From assembly GCA_022448995.1 (NCBI GenBank), contig JAKVCT010000003.1:1-64000 (forward strand): a stretch of DNA of 64,000 nucleotides, given 5' to 3'. The stretch's first letter is position 1; the number at the start of each line of letters is the position of its first letter. The notes beneath the pieces are model-generated. The model ran no database searches, was not told where the DNA came from, and was given only the letters and a program-made list of their open reading frames with translations. The stretch comes from Saprospiraceae bacterium. Lineage in GTDB: Bacteria; Bacteroidota; Bacteroidia; Chitinophagales; Saprospiraceae. This document shows, piece after piece, positions 9,830 through 18,617 of the stretch. Position numbers and translations under genes: made by a program.

Positions 9830-10912
9830 ATGGCAATTATTACAGAAAAATCAGAAGAATTCTTATACAAATATTTAAAGAATGCATCTCCAACAGGGTT
9901 TGAAGCACCTGGACAAAAAATGTGGTTAGAATACATTAAGCCTTATATTGATACTTACAAAGTCGATAACTATGGTACAGTCTATGGAATTATTAATCCT
10001 GAGGCAGATTATAAAGTAGTAATTGAAGCTCATGCAGATGAAATTTCTTGGTTTGTGAGCTTTATTACTAAAAAAGGTTATCTCAAAGTAATTCGCAATG
10101 GAGGTTCAGATCATATGATCGCTCCTTCTAAGCGTGTTAATATTCATACACGTGATGGGGTGGTTCGTGGTGTTTTTGGATGGCCTGCGATTCATACTCG
10201 TCGAGGAGAAAAAGCCAAGTTGTCACCAACTATAGATAATATTTTTATTGATATAGGAGCAGAAGACCGAGAAGAAGTAGCAGCAATGGGGATTCGTGTA
10301 GGTGATGTTATTACTTATGATGATGGTTTAGAGGTTATTAATAATCGTTACTATACTGGTCGTGCATTAGATAACCGAATTGGTGGATTCTGTATTGCAG
10401 AGGTTGCTCGTTTATTACATGAGAATGAGGTTAAGTTACCTTTCGGACTGTATATAGTGAACAGTGTACAGGAAGAGGTAGGGTTGAGAGGTGCACAGAT
10501 GGTTACAGAAGCCATCAAACCTAATGTAGCTATTGTAGTTGATGTCTCCCATAACACACAAACACCTTTGGTGAATAATGAGAAACATGGTGACATCAAA
10601 GGCGGGGAGGGGCCTGACTTGACTGTGGCACCTGCAGTACACAATAAACTATTGCGCATTATTACAGATACAGCTGAAGAGAAAGAGATCAAGTATCAGA
10701 TGAGTGCATCTTCACGTTCAACAGGAACAGATACTGATGCTTTTGCTTATTCCAATGGTGGAGTGCCTTCTGCATTAATTTCTTTGCCACTGAAATATAT
10801 GCATACAACTGTAGAAATGGCTCATAAACATGATGTGGAAGGTGTGATTCGTTTGATCTATGAATCTTTACAGAAGATAGAGAACAATCACGATTTCCGT
10901 TATTTTACTTAG
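9830..10912 (+). CDS. M42-family metallo-aminopeptidase
   Basis: This 360-residue protein is an M42 (glutamyl aminopeptidase/FrvX-like) dinuclear metallopeptidase of normal length. The metal ligands are in place: H68 and D70 in EAHADE, the Asp in ALDNRIGG, the Glu pair in QEEVGLRGA, the Asp in VVDVSHN, and the His in YMHTTVE. It would remove N-terminal residues from short peptides in the cytoplasm. No signal peptide is present. The next gene begins a few bases downstream, so the two are probably co-transcribed. Confidence 0.95.
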   Translation: MAIITEKSEEFLYKYLKNASPTGFEAPGQKMWLEYIKPYIDTYKVDNYGTVYGIINPEADYKVVIEAHADEISWFVSFITKKGYLKVIRNGGSDHMIAPSKRVNIHTRDGVVRGVFGWPAIHTRRGEKAKLSPTIDNIFIDIGAEDREEVAAMGIRVGDVITYDDGLEVINNRYYTGRALDNRIGGFCIAEVARLLHENEVKLPFGLYIVNSVQEEVGLRGAQMVTEAIKPNVAIVVDVSHNTQTPLVNNEKHGDIKGGEGPDLTVAPAVHNKLLRIITDTAEEKEIKYQMSASSRSTGTDTDAFAYSNGGVPSALISLPLKYMHTTVEMAHKHDVEGVIRLIYESLQKIENNHDFRYFT

Positions 10913-10927
10913 TAAGTGAAGTTCTTA

Positions 10928-11788
10928 ATGGTGCGAGATTGGATCATAAAAGGAATCAATTTTCTATTATATAGTAATCTGTACATTGCTTTTTGTGCTG
11001 TCACAATGAGCTTAGAGACTTATTATATATTCAATATACCATTTACAACAAGTCCTATGTTTTTAGGACTTGTTTTTTTTTCAACTTTATTTATTTACGC
11101 AACACATCGTTTAGTGAGTCTGTGTAAGGTAGATAAAAAACTAAAGGTAGAACGTTTTCATATTATTGGGACGTATCGCAGGCATATTCTGATCTATACT
11201 CTTGTAGGAGCATTGGGTAGTGCTATAACCTTTTGGTTCCTAACCTGGACAACTCAGTTATTACTAATCTTACCTGCATTGCTATCGCTTGCTTATGTGC
11301 TTCCTTTTTTAGGAGGCAAACGAAGGCGTCTGAGAGATGTTAATTTTATAAAAATATTCTTAATTGCTATTACTTGGGCATATGTGACAGTAGTTCTTGT
11401 TCTGACAGAACACGAGATTTCTTGGAACTACCAAACCTGCTTGGTATTAGTCGAACGTTTCTTATTTATTTTTGCGATTACTTTGCCCTTTGATCTTAGA
11501 GATTGGAAAATAGATCAGGCTGCAGGAGTATTAACTTTACCTGTTTATCTAGGTGAGAAGGGAACCATTATCTTGGCTCAAGTCTTATTAACAATTGCTA
11601 CAATCATTAGTTTCTGGATTTATCCATCAACTTTATGGGGGGCTTATTTATTGGCTCAGGCTATTACTGCATTTTTAATTTATCAAGCACCAGGACAAAA
11701 ACATGATTACTATTTTACGGGATTTCTGGATGGGACGATGTGGATTCGTCCGATTCTGGTGATTCTGCTGGGGGAGTGTCTGAGGTAG
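10928..11788 (+). CDS. UbiA-like multi-span membrane protein
   Basis: The protein has about eight hydrophobic spans. The segment PFDLRDWKIDQAAGVLTLPV strongly resembles the second Asp-rich motif of UbiA prenyltransferases. The first motif (NxxxDxxxD) is not recognisable; its place is taken by THRLVSLCKVDKK. It may therefore be a UbiA-fold protein with altered or no prenyltransferase activity. The ATG at 10928 is preferred, but an in-frame GTG at 10916 lies just 3 bases after the upstream stop. It is downstream of the M42 peptidase in the same direction. Its 3' end overlaps the convergent lspA gene by about 74 bp. Confidence 0.85.
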   Translation: MVRDWIIKGINFLLYSNLYIAFCAVTMSLETYYIFNIPFTTSPMFLGLVFFSTLFIYATHRLVSLCKVDKKLKVERFHIIGTYRRHILIYTLVGALGSAITFWFLTWTTQLLLILPALLSLAYVLPFLGGKRRRLRDVNFIKIFLIAITWAYVTVVLVLTEHEISWNYQTCLVLVERFLFIFAITLPFDLRDWKIDQAAGVLTLPVYLGEKGTIILAQVLLTIATIISFWIYPSTLWGAYLLAQAITAFLIYQAPGQKHDYYFTGFLDGTMWIRPILVILLGECLR

Positions 11789-12473
11789 TTATTGTATCTG
11801 ATGAAATACCACCATCGTCCAAGGTCGTTGTAATATCACTCTTAGGGTATAACATTAGATCCTTAAAAAATCTTCGATAGTAAAGTATGATAATAAATAC
11901 ACCAACCGTGATTGCAACGTCTGCAATATTAAAGATGGGACGAAAGAACTGATAACGTTGCCCTCCCCAAAACGGAAACCACTCTGGATAAGTACCTTCA
12001 GCTATTGGAAAATAAAACATATCTACTACCTTTCCATACAAAAAAGGTGCATAACCACCTTCTGCTGGCAAAAAGTCGGCTACTCTTGGATTATGTAATG
12101 TACCACTATCAGAGAAAAGGATTCCATAAAGTGCTCCATCTATAATATTACCCAAAGCTCCAGCCCATATCATAGCAATACAGATTAAGACTCCTTTTTT
12201 TGCATTATTCTGAAGCAAACGGTATAGATAGAAGCCAATTCCTAAAACGGCTATAATTCGGAATAAACTCAAGGCCAACTTTCCCCAATTATTTCCAAAA
12301 TTGACACCAAATGCCATTCCCTTGTTTTCTGTAAAATGAATTCTAAACCAACTTAATCCAAAGACCTTGAACTCATCATAGATGGCCATATTGAGCTTAA
12401 CCCAGATTTTTATACCTTGATCAAGACCAATAATGAATAAAATGATTAGAACAATAAGTGTAGAGCGTTTCAA
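11715..12473 (-). CDS. lspA: Signal peptidase II, copy 1
   Basis: This 252-residue lipoprotein signal peptidase is an inner-membrane aspartic protease that cleaves prolipoproteins after lipidation. Conserved segments are LDQGIKIWVK near the N-terminus, FTENKGMAFG, GALGNIIDG and FNIADVAI. The last two contribute the catalytic Asp pair. The core ends near residue 205. A Ser/Thr/Asp/Glu/Pro-rich tail of about 45 residues follows, and part of it is encoded in the overlap with the convergent UbiA-like gene. A second copy lies directly upstream in the same orientation with a gap of about 50 bp. Confidence 0.94.
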   Translation of the reverse strand: MKRSTLIVLIILFIIGLDQGIKIWVKLNMAIYDEFKVFGLSWFRIHFTENKGMAFGVNFGNNWGKLALSLFRIIAVLGIGFYLYRLLQNNAKKGVLICIAMIWAGALGNIIDGALYGILFSDSGTLHNPRVADFLPAEGGYAPFLYGKVVDMFYFPIAEGTYPEWFPFWGGQRYQFFRPIFNIADVAITVGVFIIILYYRRFFKDLMLYPKSDITTTLDDGGISSDTITTSDTPPAESPESDESTSSHPEIP

Positions 12474-12524
12474 TGCTTGTTATGTTTGAATTAAGTAAGA
12501 GAAAAATTTAGACGGTATAATTAT

Positions 12525-13331
12525 CTAAGAATTATCCGTTTTGTTTGATGTTGGATTAGGATTCGATTTGGAGGTATCTATACTATCATCAGTAGAGTCT
12601 GTACCAGTATTTTCAGTGACTATATCCGGTGCTTTATTGCTTGTTTTGGGAGAATTTACAGTTGCAGCCATAGTAGTTGTAGGGGCTAATGGTTGAACCA
12701 TATTTTCTTTTTCATTCAGATCTTTGAAGAAACGTTTATGATAGATAATAATGAAGAAAACACCCAAACTAATGGCAGCATCTGCTATATTAAAGATACC
12801 AGAGAAAAAGGTAAAGTCCTCACCTGCCCAAAATGGAAACCAAGAAGGGAATGTTCCTTCGTACATTGGAAAATAGAACATGTCAACTACCTTACCATAC
12901 AAAAACGGTGCATAACCATCACCAAAGGGCACCATCGTTGCTACAGTGTTATAGTTGCTTTCAGAGAAAATAAGACCATAGAAAGCACTATCCAAGATAT
13001 TCCCTAAAGCACCTGCAAAAATCATAGCAATACAGGCCAAAAGTCCGAAAGATGCTTGTTTTTGTATTAGCTTTTTGATATAATATCCAATAAAGCCAAC
13101 AGCTACAATTCTAAATAAACTCAAGGCAATTTTACCATAATCTCCACCAAAGGACATTCCAAATGCCATTCCTTTGTTTTCTGTAAAATGAATTCTGAAC
13201 CAGTCCCAGCCCATTACATGAATTTCTCCTGCAACACCCATTGACATGTTGAGCTTAACAATGATCTTGACCGTTTGGTCTATTAACAGGACTAGAAAAA
13301 TAATAAGTATAACTAAGGTTGAACGTTTCAA
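12525..13331 (-). CDS. lspA: Signal peptidase II, copy 2 (tandem paralogue)
   Basis: This protein aligns along its length with the lspA copy just downstream, with the same LIDQTVKI, FTENKGMAFG, GALGNILD and FNIADAAI motifs, so both catalytic Asp residues are kept. It also has a low-complexity Ser/Thr/Asp/Asn-rich tail, different in sequence from the other copy. Alignment to copy 1 suggests translation starts at the TTG at 13331 (LKRSTLVIL against MKRSTLIVL). An in-frame ATG at 13397 would add 22 residues without similarity. The two genes form a tandem duplication, probably one transcription unit. Confidence 0.9.
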   Translation of the reverse strand: MKRSTLVILIIFLVLLIDQTVKIIVKLNMSMGVAGEIHVMGWDWFRIHFTENKGMAFGMSFGGDYGKIALSLFRIVAVGFIGYYIKKLIQKQASFGLLACIAMIFAGALGNILDSAFYGLIFSESNYNTVATMVPFGDGYAPFLYGKVVDMFYFPMYEGTFPSWFPFWAGEDFTFFSGIFNIADAAISLGVFFIIIYHKRFFKDLNEKENMVQPLAPTTTMAATVNSPKTSNKAPDIVTENTGTDSTDDSIDTSKSNPNPTSNKTDNS

Positions 13332-13395
13332 AGGTTTGTATTTATTACTTGAGCTTATCAGTATTCTTATATATATGCAATGAAGACTAATTTTC

Positions 13396-13524
13396 AAGTA
13401 AGTAGGTGGACATAATTAGTTTTATAATAATCCCGAAGGGCTCTGCGAAGCAAATTCACAAGATTTGACTTCGTTGAGTCTTTTGGGGGTAAATACAAAT
13501 TAATTGTGGCTATCTACTTAACTT
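13396..13524. repeat. R2 element, full copy with terminal inverted repeats
   Basis: The left end AAGTAAGTAGGTGGACATAA is mirrored at the right end (reverse complement AAGTTAAGTAGATAGCCACA). Between them lie two GC-rich blocks, CCGAAGGGCTCTGCGAAGCA and ACTTCGTTGAGTCTTTTGGG. It has no coding capacity and looks like a small non-autonomous (MITE-like) element. Partial or full relatives are at 21, 40025, 55259 and 56601-57080. Confidence 0.7.
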
Positions 13525-14480
13525 CATCTAATTATTCCTAATAGGCTCTACAAAATATAATGTCATTTATTGTGTTTTGGGTGCTTATTTAGGCAACCCA
13601 ACTGCTTATTGCAACCTCAAAAATAATAAACTGTTTCTAAAACAGCGATTATTTAGGACAATAGTCCACGACTTTTTTGTTTTTTATCTTCAAAAACAAA
13701 AAAAAAGTACAAATAGCTGATAGTTAGTTTTTTATGATAGTTAGTCTTTTTTAATGGTCAATGTGTTAAGTAAGTTGATAATCAGTTGGTTATATGTTAA
13801 GGAATGGTTTGGCTAGCTAAACTATCACAAAGGATTATCTGTTGTTTAATGTTATAAATTGATAGTTCACTTATTTTAAGTTTGAACTTCATTTAGTCCT
13901 TTGGGGGGGAGTCAAAAATCAAAAATAGTCTTTAGCTTCGCTAAGTACTTTATAGTTCTTACTATTTGATAATCAGTATTTTGTGGCAATAGTTTGGTTT
14001 TGCTTATTCTGTTGATAATCAGTTATTTACAGTAGTGTATAAACGCTTGCTTACTCTTACTAAGTCATGTTACTTTTCAGTTTTATAGTGGAGTTAAGAG
14101 AGTATAGAAAGAATAAAAACCTTGTTTTTCAGTGATTTATGTGATAGCTTATAAGCTGTTTTAGGCTATTGCTCTACCTAAAGTGTTATTTTTTTAGTAA
14201 TTTAAGTAACTGTTTTTGTAGTGATTCGTAGATTATTTTGAGTCTATATCGTTTTTAAGGTCTTTGATCTACTCTAACTCTACGATTACTTGTATCCTTA
14301 GTTTGTTTGTTCGTACATAACTAACTTGATAATCAAAAATATGTATAAAATTGGTGGAATATTGTAAAGTTTTGATTATCAAAAAGTAAGGAGGACCTAG
14401 TGCTTAGCAGAGCTAAAAATCAACGAACCATTACTGTATTGGAAAGGCTGAATTTTTCAATCAGTTTCACTATATAATTT
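13525..14480. other. Long intergenic region with repeats
   Basis: This stretch of almost 1 kb has no credible gene. It carries R3-like blocks at about 13857-14050, including TAGCTTCGCTAAGTACTTTA and several TTGATAATCAG units. It also has a perfect 13-bp inverted repeat at 14326-14338 and 14370-14382. Stop codons are dense in all frames. Confidence 0.55.
14326..14382. repeat. 13-bp inverted repeat
   Basis: TTGATAATCAAAA is mirrored exactly as TTTTGATTATCAA with a 31-base spacer, about 100 bases before the next gene. The TTGATAATC word recurs in several other spacers, so it may be part of the dispersed repeats rather than an operator. Confidence 0.5.
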
Positions 14481-15533
14481 ATGCCTATGTTGCACAATTC
14501 TTATTTTTACACTTGTCTCATGGCAGGAGCAATGCTTTTTTTGCTTGCTATGCAAAACCATTCTACCGAAAAAGATATTGTAGTTACCTCTAGGACACTA
14601 GTTACTGTTCCAGATTATATATATTCCTCAGCAAATAAAGAAGATTTAGAGAAATTGAAAGAACAAGCTGATGAGCAACCTAATAACGAGCAAGCACAAC
14701 TGGCCTACGCTCAGGCGTGTTTTGTTCAGAAGGGAGTATACTGGACTGAGGCTGAAGAATATTTTCGTAAGGTGTTGGATGCAGAGCATACGAGCTCAGA
14801 GGCTAAGGCTAAGAGTGCCTATGCTTTAGCTTGTTTGGCTATTGCACAGAAAACGACTAGAGAGACAGAATACCTAGCTCTAGCTTATACACACGGATTC
14901 AGAGATTATCAACTATTATTGGTAGATCCTCATTTACAGGATTTTCGAGAGCAAAAGGACTTTTTATTGATTTATGCAGACTTATTTAATCATAATTCTT
15001 CTGCAATGTTTCATGCTTATCTCAGCGAATTTCCAAAACGGAATGTAGAAAAGGAGTTCCAAGTCCAGGTAGAAAATCTATATACAAACACAAATTCTAA
15101 AAAGGAGCTTAGTGGTATTTTTGATGATTTCGCACCAGGAGTTGCTTCTGCAATGTTTGGAAGAAAAACAACAGAAGATTTTTATGTAGAAGAGGAACTC
15201 GTACACACCAGAAATTATAAAACTGTCATCTACAGCAATGTAGATACATGGACAAAGGAGCAAAATTACTTACTGGTAACCTATATGCCTAATGGCGAAT
15301 TAATAGATAAACTAACTATTGCTAATAGTAATTTTAGATCTTGTACTACAGTAGAGATTGATGAAAATCTTAGCATAGAATTGACGGAATATGATGTGGT
15401 CTGGAAAGATAATATCCACCACAAGTCTATTACAACATACTTAGAAAAAAATGATATTGAGCAATTAATTGCAAAAACTACTTATCACTATAGCATTGAT
15501 GATTTTGGTAAGTTTTTTTCAGAACAGAATTAA
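14481..15533 (+). CDS. Exported TPR-like protein of unknown function
   Basis: This 350-residue protein has a hydrophobic N-terminal segment (about 10-26) that may be a signal peptide or anchor. Residues about 55-150 look like tetratricopeptide repeats (EQAQLAYAQACF, AEEYFRKVLDAE, KSAYALACLA). The C-terminal ~110 residues (YLLVTYMPNGELIDKLTIAN and DENLSIELTEY) resemble the C-terminal part of the next gene at 15810. I know no function. The two genes sit in the same direction with a 276-bp gap. Confidence 0.8.
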   Translation: MPMLHNSYFYTCLMAGAMLFLLAMQNHSTEKDIVVTSRTLVTVPDYIYSSANKEDLEKLKEQADEQPNNEQAQLAYAQACFVQKGVYWTEAEEYFRKVLDAEHTSSEAKAKSAYALACLAIAQKTTRETEYLALAYTHGFRDYQLLLVDPHLQDFREQKDFLLIYADLFNHNSSAMFHAYLSEFPKRNVEKEFQVQVENLYTNTNSKKELSGIFDDFAPGVASAMFGRKTTEDFYVEEELVHTRNYKTVIYSNVDTWTKEQNYLLVTYMPNGELIDKLTIANSNFRSCTTVEIDENLSIELTEYDVVWKDNIHHKSITTYLEKNDIEQLIAKTTYHYSIDDFGKFFSEQN

Positions 15534-15809
15534 AAAATGTAACCAAATCTACTTATTGAGATTATATAATTAATTGATCCAGTTGAGTAGCTGGAGAAAA
15601 TTCTCTAATTTAATTTGTCTGTCTATTTAATTCAGCAACAAATTATATTATGAATAGTAATTTTTACTTAAATTAGGAATGTTTTTTGATTATAAATCAA
15701 ATAGATAGTAATGACAGTTCGTTGGTTATCAGCGAAAAAATAAAAAACCCTTCTTGTAATTTAATCATAGCTAAACGCTTGATTCTATCCAAAATAATAA
15801 CATACCATT

Positions 15810-16505
15810 ATGAAAACTTTTAAGATAGCAATATTCAGTATCCTAACCGTTGGTTTGTGCTCTTTTGCTCTATTTAATACTACTTCTTCAGAAGAACTAC
15901 CTGTAGATCAGGAACTTTATCAAAAGTTTTTGAAAACCTTTGATAAAGTAGAATTACCTTATAAAATTACATTTGATAAGCCTAAGACTACTACAGAATC
16001 CTTAAATAGGGAGCACTCGTTAGAAAGTCGTAAGGCAGAGAAAGGAAACGATTTGGACTACGAATTTTCTAAATTTATTCCTTCAATTAAGCGTGGATAC
16101 ATGAGTAGAATGGGACCAGATGAATATAAATCAGATGCTTTATTAACCAGTAATGATTTATATTCTGCTGTGATTTATAAAAAACGTCCTAACTATTCTA
16201 TTGGATTTACAAAATATGTATTGGCAACGTTTAACAGTTCTGGGAAATTAATCAGCGAGCGTACCATTGCTTACAATAATTCAGATTATTATGAGGAACC
16301 AACTATTGATAAAAATTTAAATATTAAAATTGCTCACTACAAAGCTAATCACGGCAAGAATAAAAAAATCAGCTATGATTTAGAAAAGATGGAAGAGATG
16401 TCTATTTCTAAATATGGTGAAATTATTGCAGCAGGTGAAACACCGAATATTAACAGTCCAGAAGAGTTGAATAAAGCAATTCAACTTGATTTGTGGGAAG
16501 ACTAG
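15810..16505 (+). CDS. Exported protein of unknown function, related to the preceding gene
   Basis: This 231-residue protein has an N-terminal signal-like segment (IAIFSILTVGLCSFALF). Its C-terminal region (YVLATFNSSGKLISERTIAY and DKNLNIKIAHY) can be aligned with the end of the 14481 product, which points to a shared beta-rich domain and duplication. No catalytic motif is seen. A strong terminator follows. Confidence 0.82.
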   Translation: MKTFKIAIFSILTVGLCSFALFNTTSSEELPVDQELYQKFLKTFDKVELPYKITFDKPKTTTESLNREHSLESRKAEKGNDLDYEFSKFIPSIKRGYMSRMGPDEYKSDALLTSNDLYSAVIYKKRPNYSIGFTKYVLATFNSSGKLISERTIAYNNSDYYEEPTIDKNLNIKIAHYKANHGKNKKISYDLEKMEEMSISKYGEIIAAGETPNINSPEELNKAIQLDLWED

Positions 16506-16543
16506 TCTAGGTTAGATTGTAGAGTGCCCAAAGGGGCTATTTG

Positions 16544-16580
16544 AAAAATGAATCCAAATAGTATTTGGATTCATTTTTTT
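16544..16580 (+). terminator. Terminator after the 15810 gene
   Basis: The arms AAAAATGAATCCAAAT and ATTTGGATTCATTTTT form a 16-bp stem with a three-base loop and a following T run, 38 bases past the stop codon. Confidence 0.88.
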
Positions 16581-16711
16581 TTATCCACTTTTAGTGTTAT
16601 TGAACACTTTGTGATTTGCTTCAGTGAACTTTTGCATTAAATCTAATTCAAAAACATTTTTAAGGTATAAATATCAAAGGGAACTGTGGAGTAGTGTGAT
16701 TCAAAAAAAAA

Positions 16712-16739
16712 TTGCAATAGCTATAATTTTCTTACTTTG
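16712..16739 (+). promoter_or_regulatory. Candidate Bacteroidota-type promoter
   Basis: A TTG at 16712 is followed after 17 bases by TTACTTTG, one base from the TAnnTTTG consensus of Bacteroidota housekeeping promoters. It is about 255 bases before the esterase start, so the leader would be long. Confidence 0.25.
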
Positions 16740-16993
16740 ATCTATATCTAGCCTAAATTGAGCTATTCCTTTGTCAAAAAAACAGATCAATTTTGCAATT
16801 CAACTTTTTTATAGTAAATTTAAGACACTTTGGACAAAGAATTGATATATTGAATGTTAGAATAATATTATAAAATTGTTTTATTAGTAGAATAATCTTT
16901 GGTGAAAGATCAGTTAGTTAATATTATGTTTTACCATTAATGGATGGTAGTGTTTTGAGTTAATATTTTGTACACAAAAATATAGGAATATAT

Positions 16994-17953
16994 ATGCCAA
17001 GTATTCAGGCTAGAATGATGAAGTTTTTTATGCGCACACTGCGTTCACGTGCAGTAGGCGTTTTGGATGATTTAGTTTTGTTGAGACAAGAAAAAGAACG
17101 TGCATTTGTACGTTTATTACCACCGAGAGGAATAAAGGTAGAAAACGTTTTTGTACATAATATAGATTCAGAATGGGTGATTCCTGCAGACTATAAGTAT
17201 CATAACAAGGTTATTCTATATCTACATGGTGGGGGTTATGCAGCCTGTTCTCCCAAAACGCACCGAGGATTGACAGGTAAATTAGCTACAGAAACGGGTA
17301 TGCGTACCCTAGTTATTAATTACAGATTAGCACCCGAACATCCCTATCCTGCAGCCTTAGATGATGCTCTAGTTGCCTACAAGTGGCTGATGGAAGAATG
17401 TCATTATGCACCCAAGGACATCATTATAGTAGGAGACTCTGCCGGTGGTGGCTTGAGTTTGTGTACAGCATTGCGGATACGAGAAGAAGGCTTGGAACAG
17501 CCCTTAGCCTTGGTTTTGTTATCACCGTGGACAGATTTAGCTGGAACTGGGGAGACTATGATTTCGCACCGAGATAAAGAACCTTTATTACCACACGATA
17601 AGATTGTTACATGGGGAAAATGGTATGCAGGCGAAGAAGATGCTAAACATCCATTGATATCTCCGGTATATGCTGATCTGAGCAATTTAGCTCCTATGTT
17701 AATCCATGTGGGAACAGATGAAATCTTGCTTAGTGATTCAACAAGAGTCGCCAAGTTGGCTCAACAAGCAGGGAATGAGGTTGAATTAGATATTTGGAAT
17801 GGGATGCCTCATGTTTGGCATATGGGATGGCGTTATATCCCTGAGTCGCGCAGAGCTATTCGGAAAGTGGTTGATTTCATTGAGCGTAGAATTCGAGCTT
17901 CTAGAAGAAAGTCTTCAAATTTACTTTTGAAACCTTCTAGTTGGATGAAATAA
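16994..17953 (+). CDS. Alpha/beta hydrolase, hormone-sensitive-lipase type esterase
   Basis: This 319-residue protein has the HGGG oxyanion motif (about residue 77), the nucleophile elbow GDSAGG (about 147), an Asp in VGTDEILLSD and a His in GMPHVWHMGW. That is the full catalytic set of the HSL/acetyl-esterase family. It would hydrolyse small carboxylic esters. The natural substrate is not indicated. There is no clear signal peptide, so it is probably cytoplasmic. It is a single gene, with its terminator shared with the convergent genes to the right. Confidence 0.93.
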   Translation: MPSIQARMMKFFMRTLRSRAVGVLDDLVLLRQEKERAFVRLLPPRGIKVENVFVHNIDSEWVIPADYKYHNKVILYLHGGGYAACSPKTHRGLTGKLATETGMRTLVINYRLAPEHPYPAALDDALVAYKWLMEECHYAPKDIIIVGDSAGGGLSLCTALRIREEGLEQPLALVLLSPWTDLAGTGETMISHRDKEPLLPHDKIVTWGKWYAGEEDAKHPLISPVYADLSNLAPMLIHVGTDEILLSDSTRVAKLAQQAGNEVELDIWNGMPHVWHMGWRYIPESRRAIRKVVDFIERRIRASRRKSSNLLLKPSSWMK

Positions 17954-17976
17954 ATTGTAAAGGACTTGTTGCTTAT

Positions 17977-18019
17977 AAAAGAAATGGAGCCTAGATAATA
18001 TCTAGGCTCCATTTCTTTT
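17977..18019. terminator. Bidirectional terminator
   Basis: A 20-bp perfect stem (AAAAGAAATGGAGCCTAGAT and its complement) with an AAT loop is flanked by A and T runs. It lies between the convergent genes ending at 17953 and 18083 and can serve both. Confidence 0.9.
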
Positions 18020-18082
18020 CATTATCCTGGCTTGTCTTGAAAAAGTACGAGCAGTCTAAAAATAGAACTTCATGATAAAATA

Positions 18083-18613
18083 CTAAGGCCTATTATCCGA
18101 AGGATTTACCAATTCTCCTTTTCCATACTTAAAAAATCTATACATAAAAAAGATAAAAACATAATTCATCAAGCACATAGCCGCAGCCAACAAGGGGAGA
18201 TAAGCAATTCGTAGATTGTGACTATGTGTAGCCATTTCTGCTAAATAGGTTGGATCCTCACTAATACCTAAATATTCAGCAACCCAAGTAGTTTCTAAGA
18301 TCAACATTTCAATCAATAACCAACTCCAAGCTACAGCATGTAAAAAGGCGATTATATAGGAGCTCAATGTGCGGATACGCTCAATATTTTTACTAATATA
18401 CCAAATTAGTAAGCCCCAAGTTATGAATAGGCTCCCTAAAATAATCGACCAAATAATAATCTTGTATCGATTCAGTGCAGGTGCTTCTTCTAGATCTTGT
18501 GTTGTCATTTCTACATAAGCTGTAGAGTCGTCAAATATCAGAGAATCACCATGCTGAGCATAGATGATTTGTCCTGTTAATAAGAACAACAATCCAATTA
18601 TTTTCCAGATCAT
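18083..18613 (-). CDS. Small membrane protein of unknown function
   Basis: This 176-residue protein starts with a cleavable-looking signal (to IYAQ). It then has three further spans (about 52-72, 85-105 and 135-160) and a short basic tail. I do not recognise the family. It begins only 4 bases after the stop of the tricorn-type protease gene, so the two are co-transcribed. It may be a membrane partner of that protease or unrelated. Confidence 0.82.
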   Translation of the reverse strand: MIWKIIGLLFLLTGQIIYAQHGDSLIFDDSTAYVEMTTQDLEEAPALNRYKIIIWSIILGSLFITWGLLIWYISKNIERIRTLSSYIIAFLHAVAWSWLLIEMLILETTWVAEYLGISEDPTYLAEMATHSHNLRIAYLPLLAAAMCLMNYVFIFFMYRFFKYGKGELVNPSDNRP

Positions 18614-18617
18614 AAGT

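Larger units (their letters stand above)
16506..16993. other. Intergenic spacer
   Basis: The gap holds the terminator at 16544-16580 and a decayed R1-like stretch near 16630 (TTTTGCATTAAATCTAATTC). It also has a candidate promoter at 16712-16739 for the esterase gene. Nothing else is visible. Confidence 0.5.

Noticed and set aside
10351-10692. 113-codon open frame antisense to the M42 peptidase
   Set aside because: It lies wholly inside a well-supported gene and reads as a shadow of its codons.
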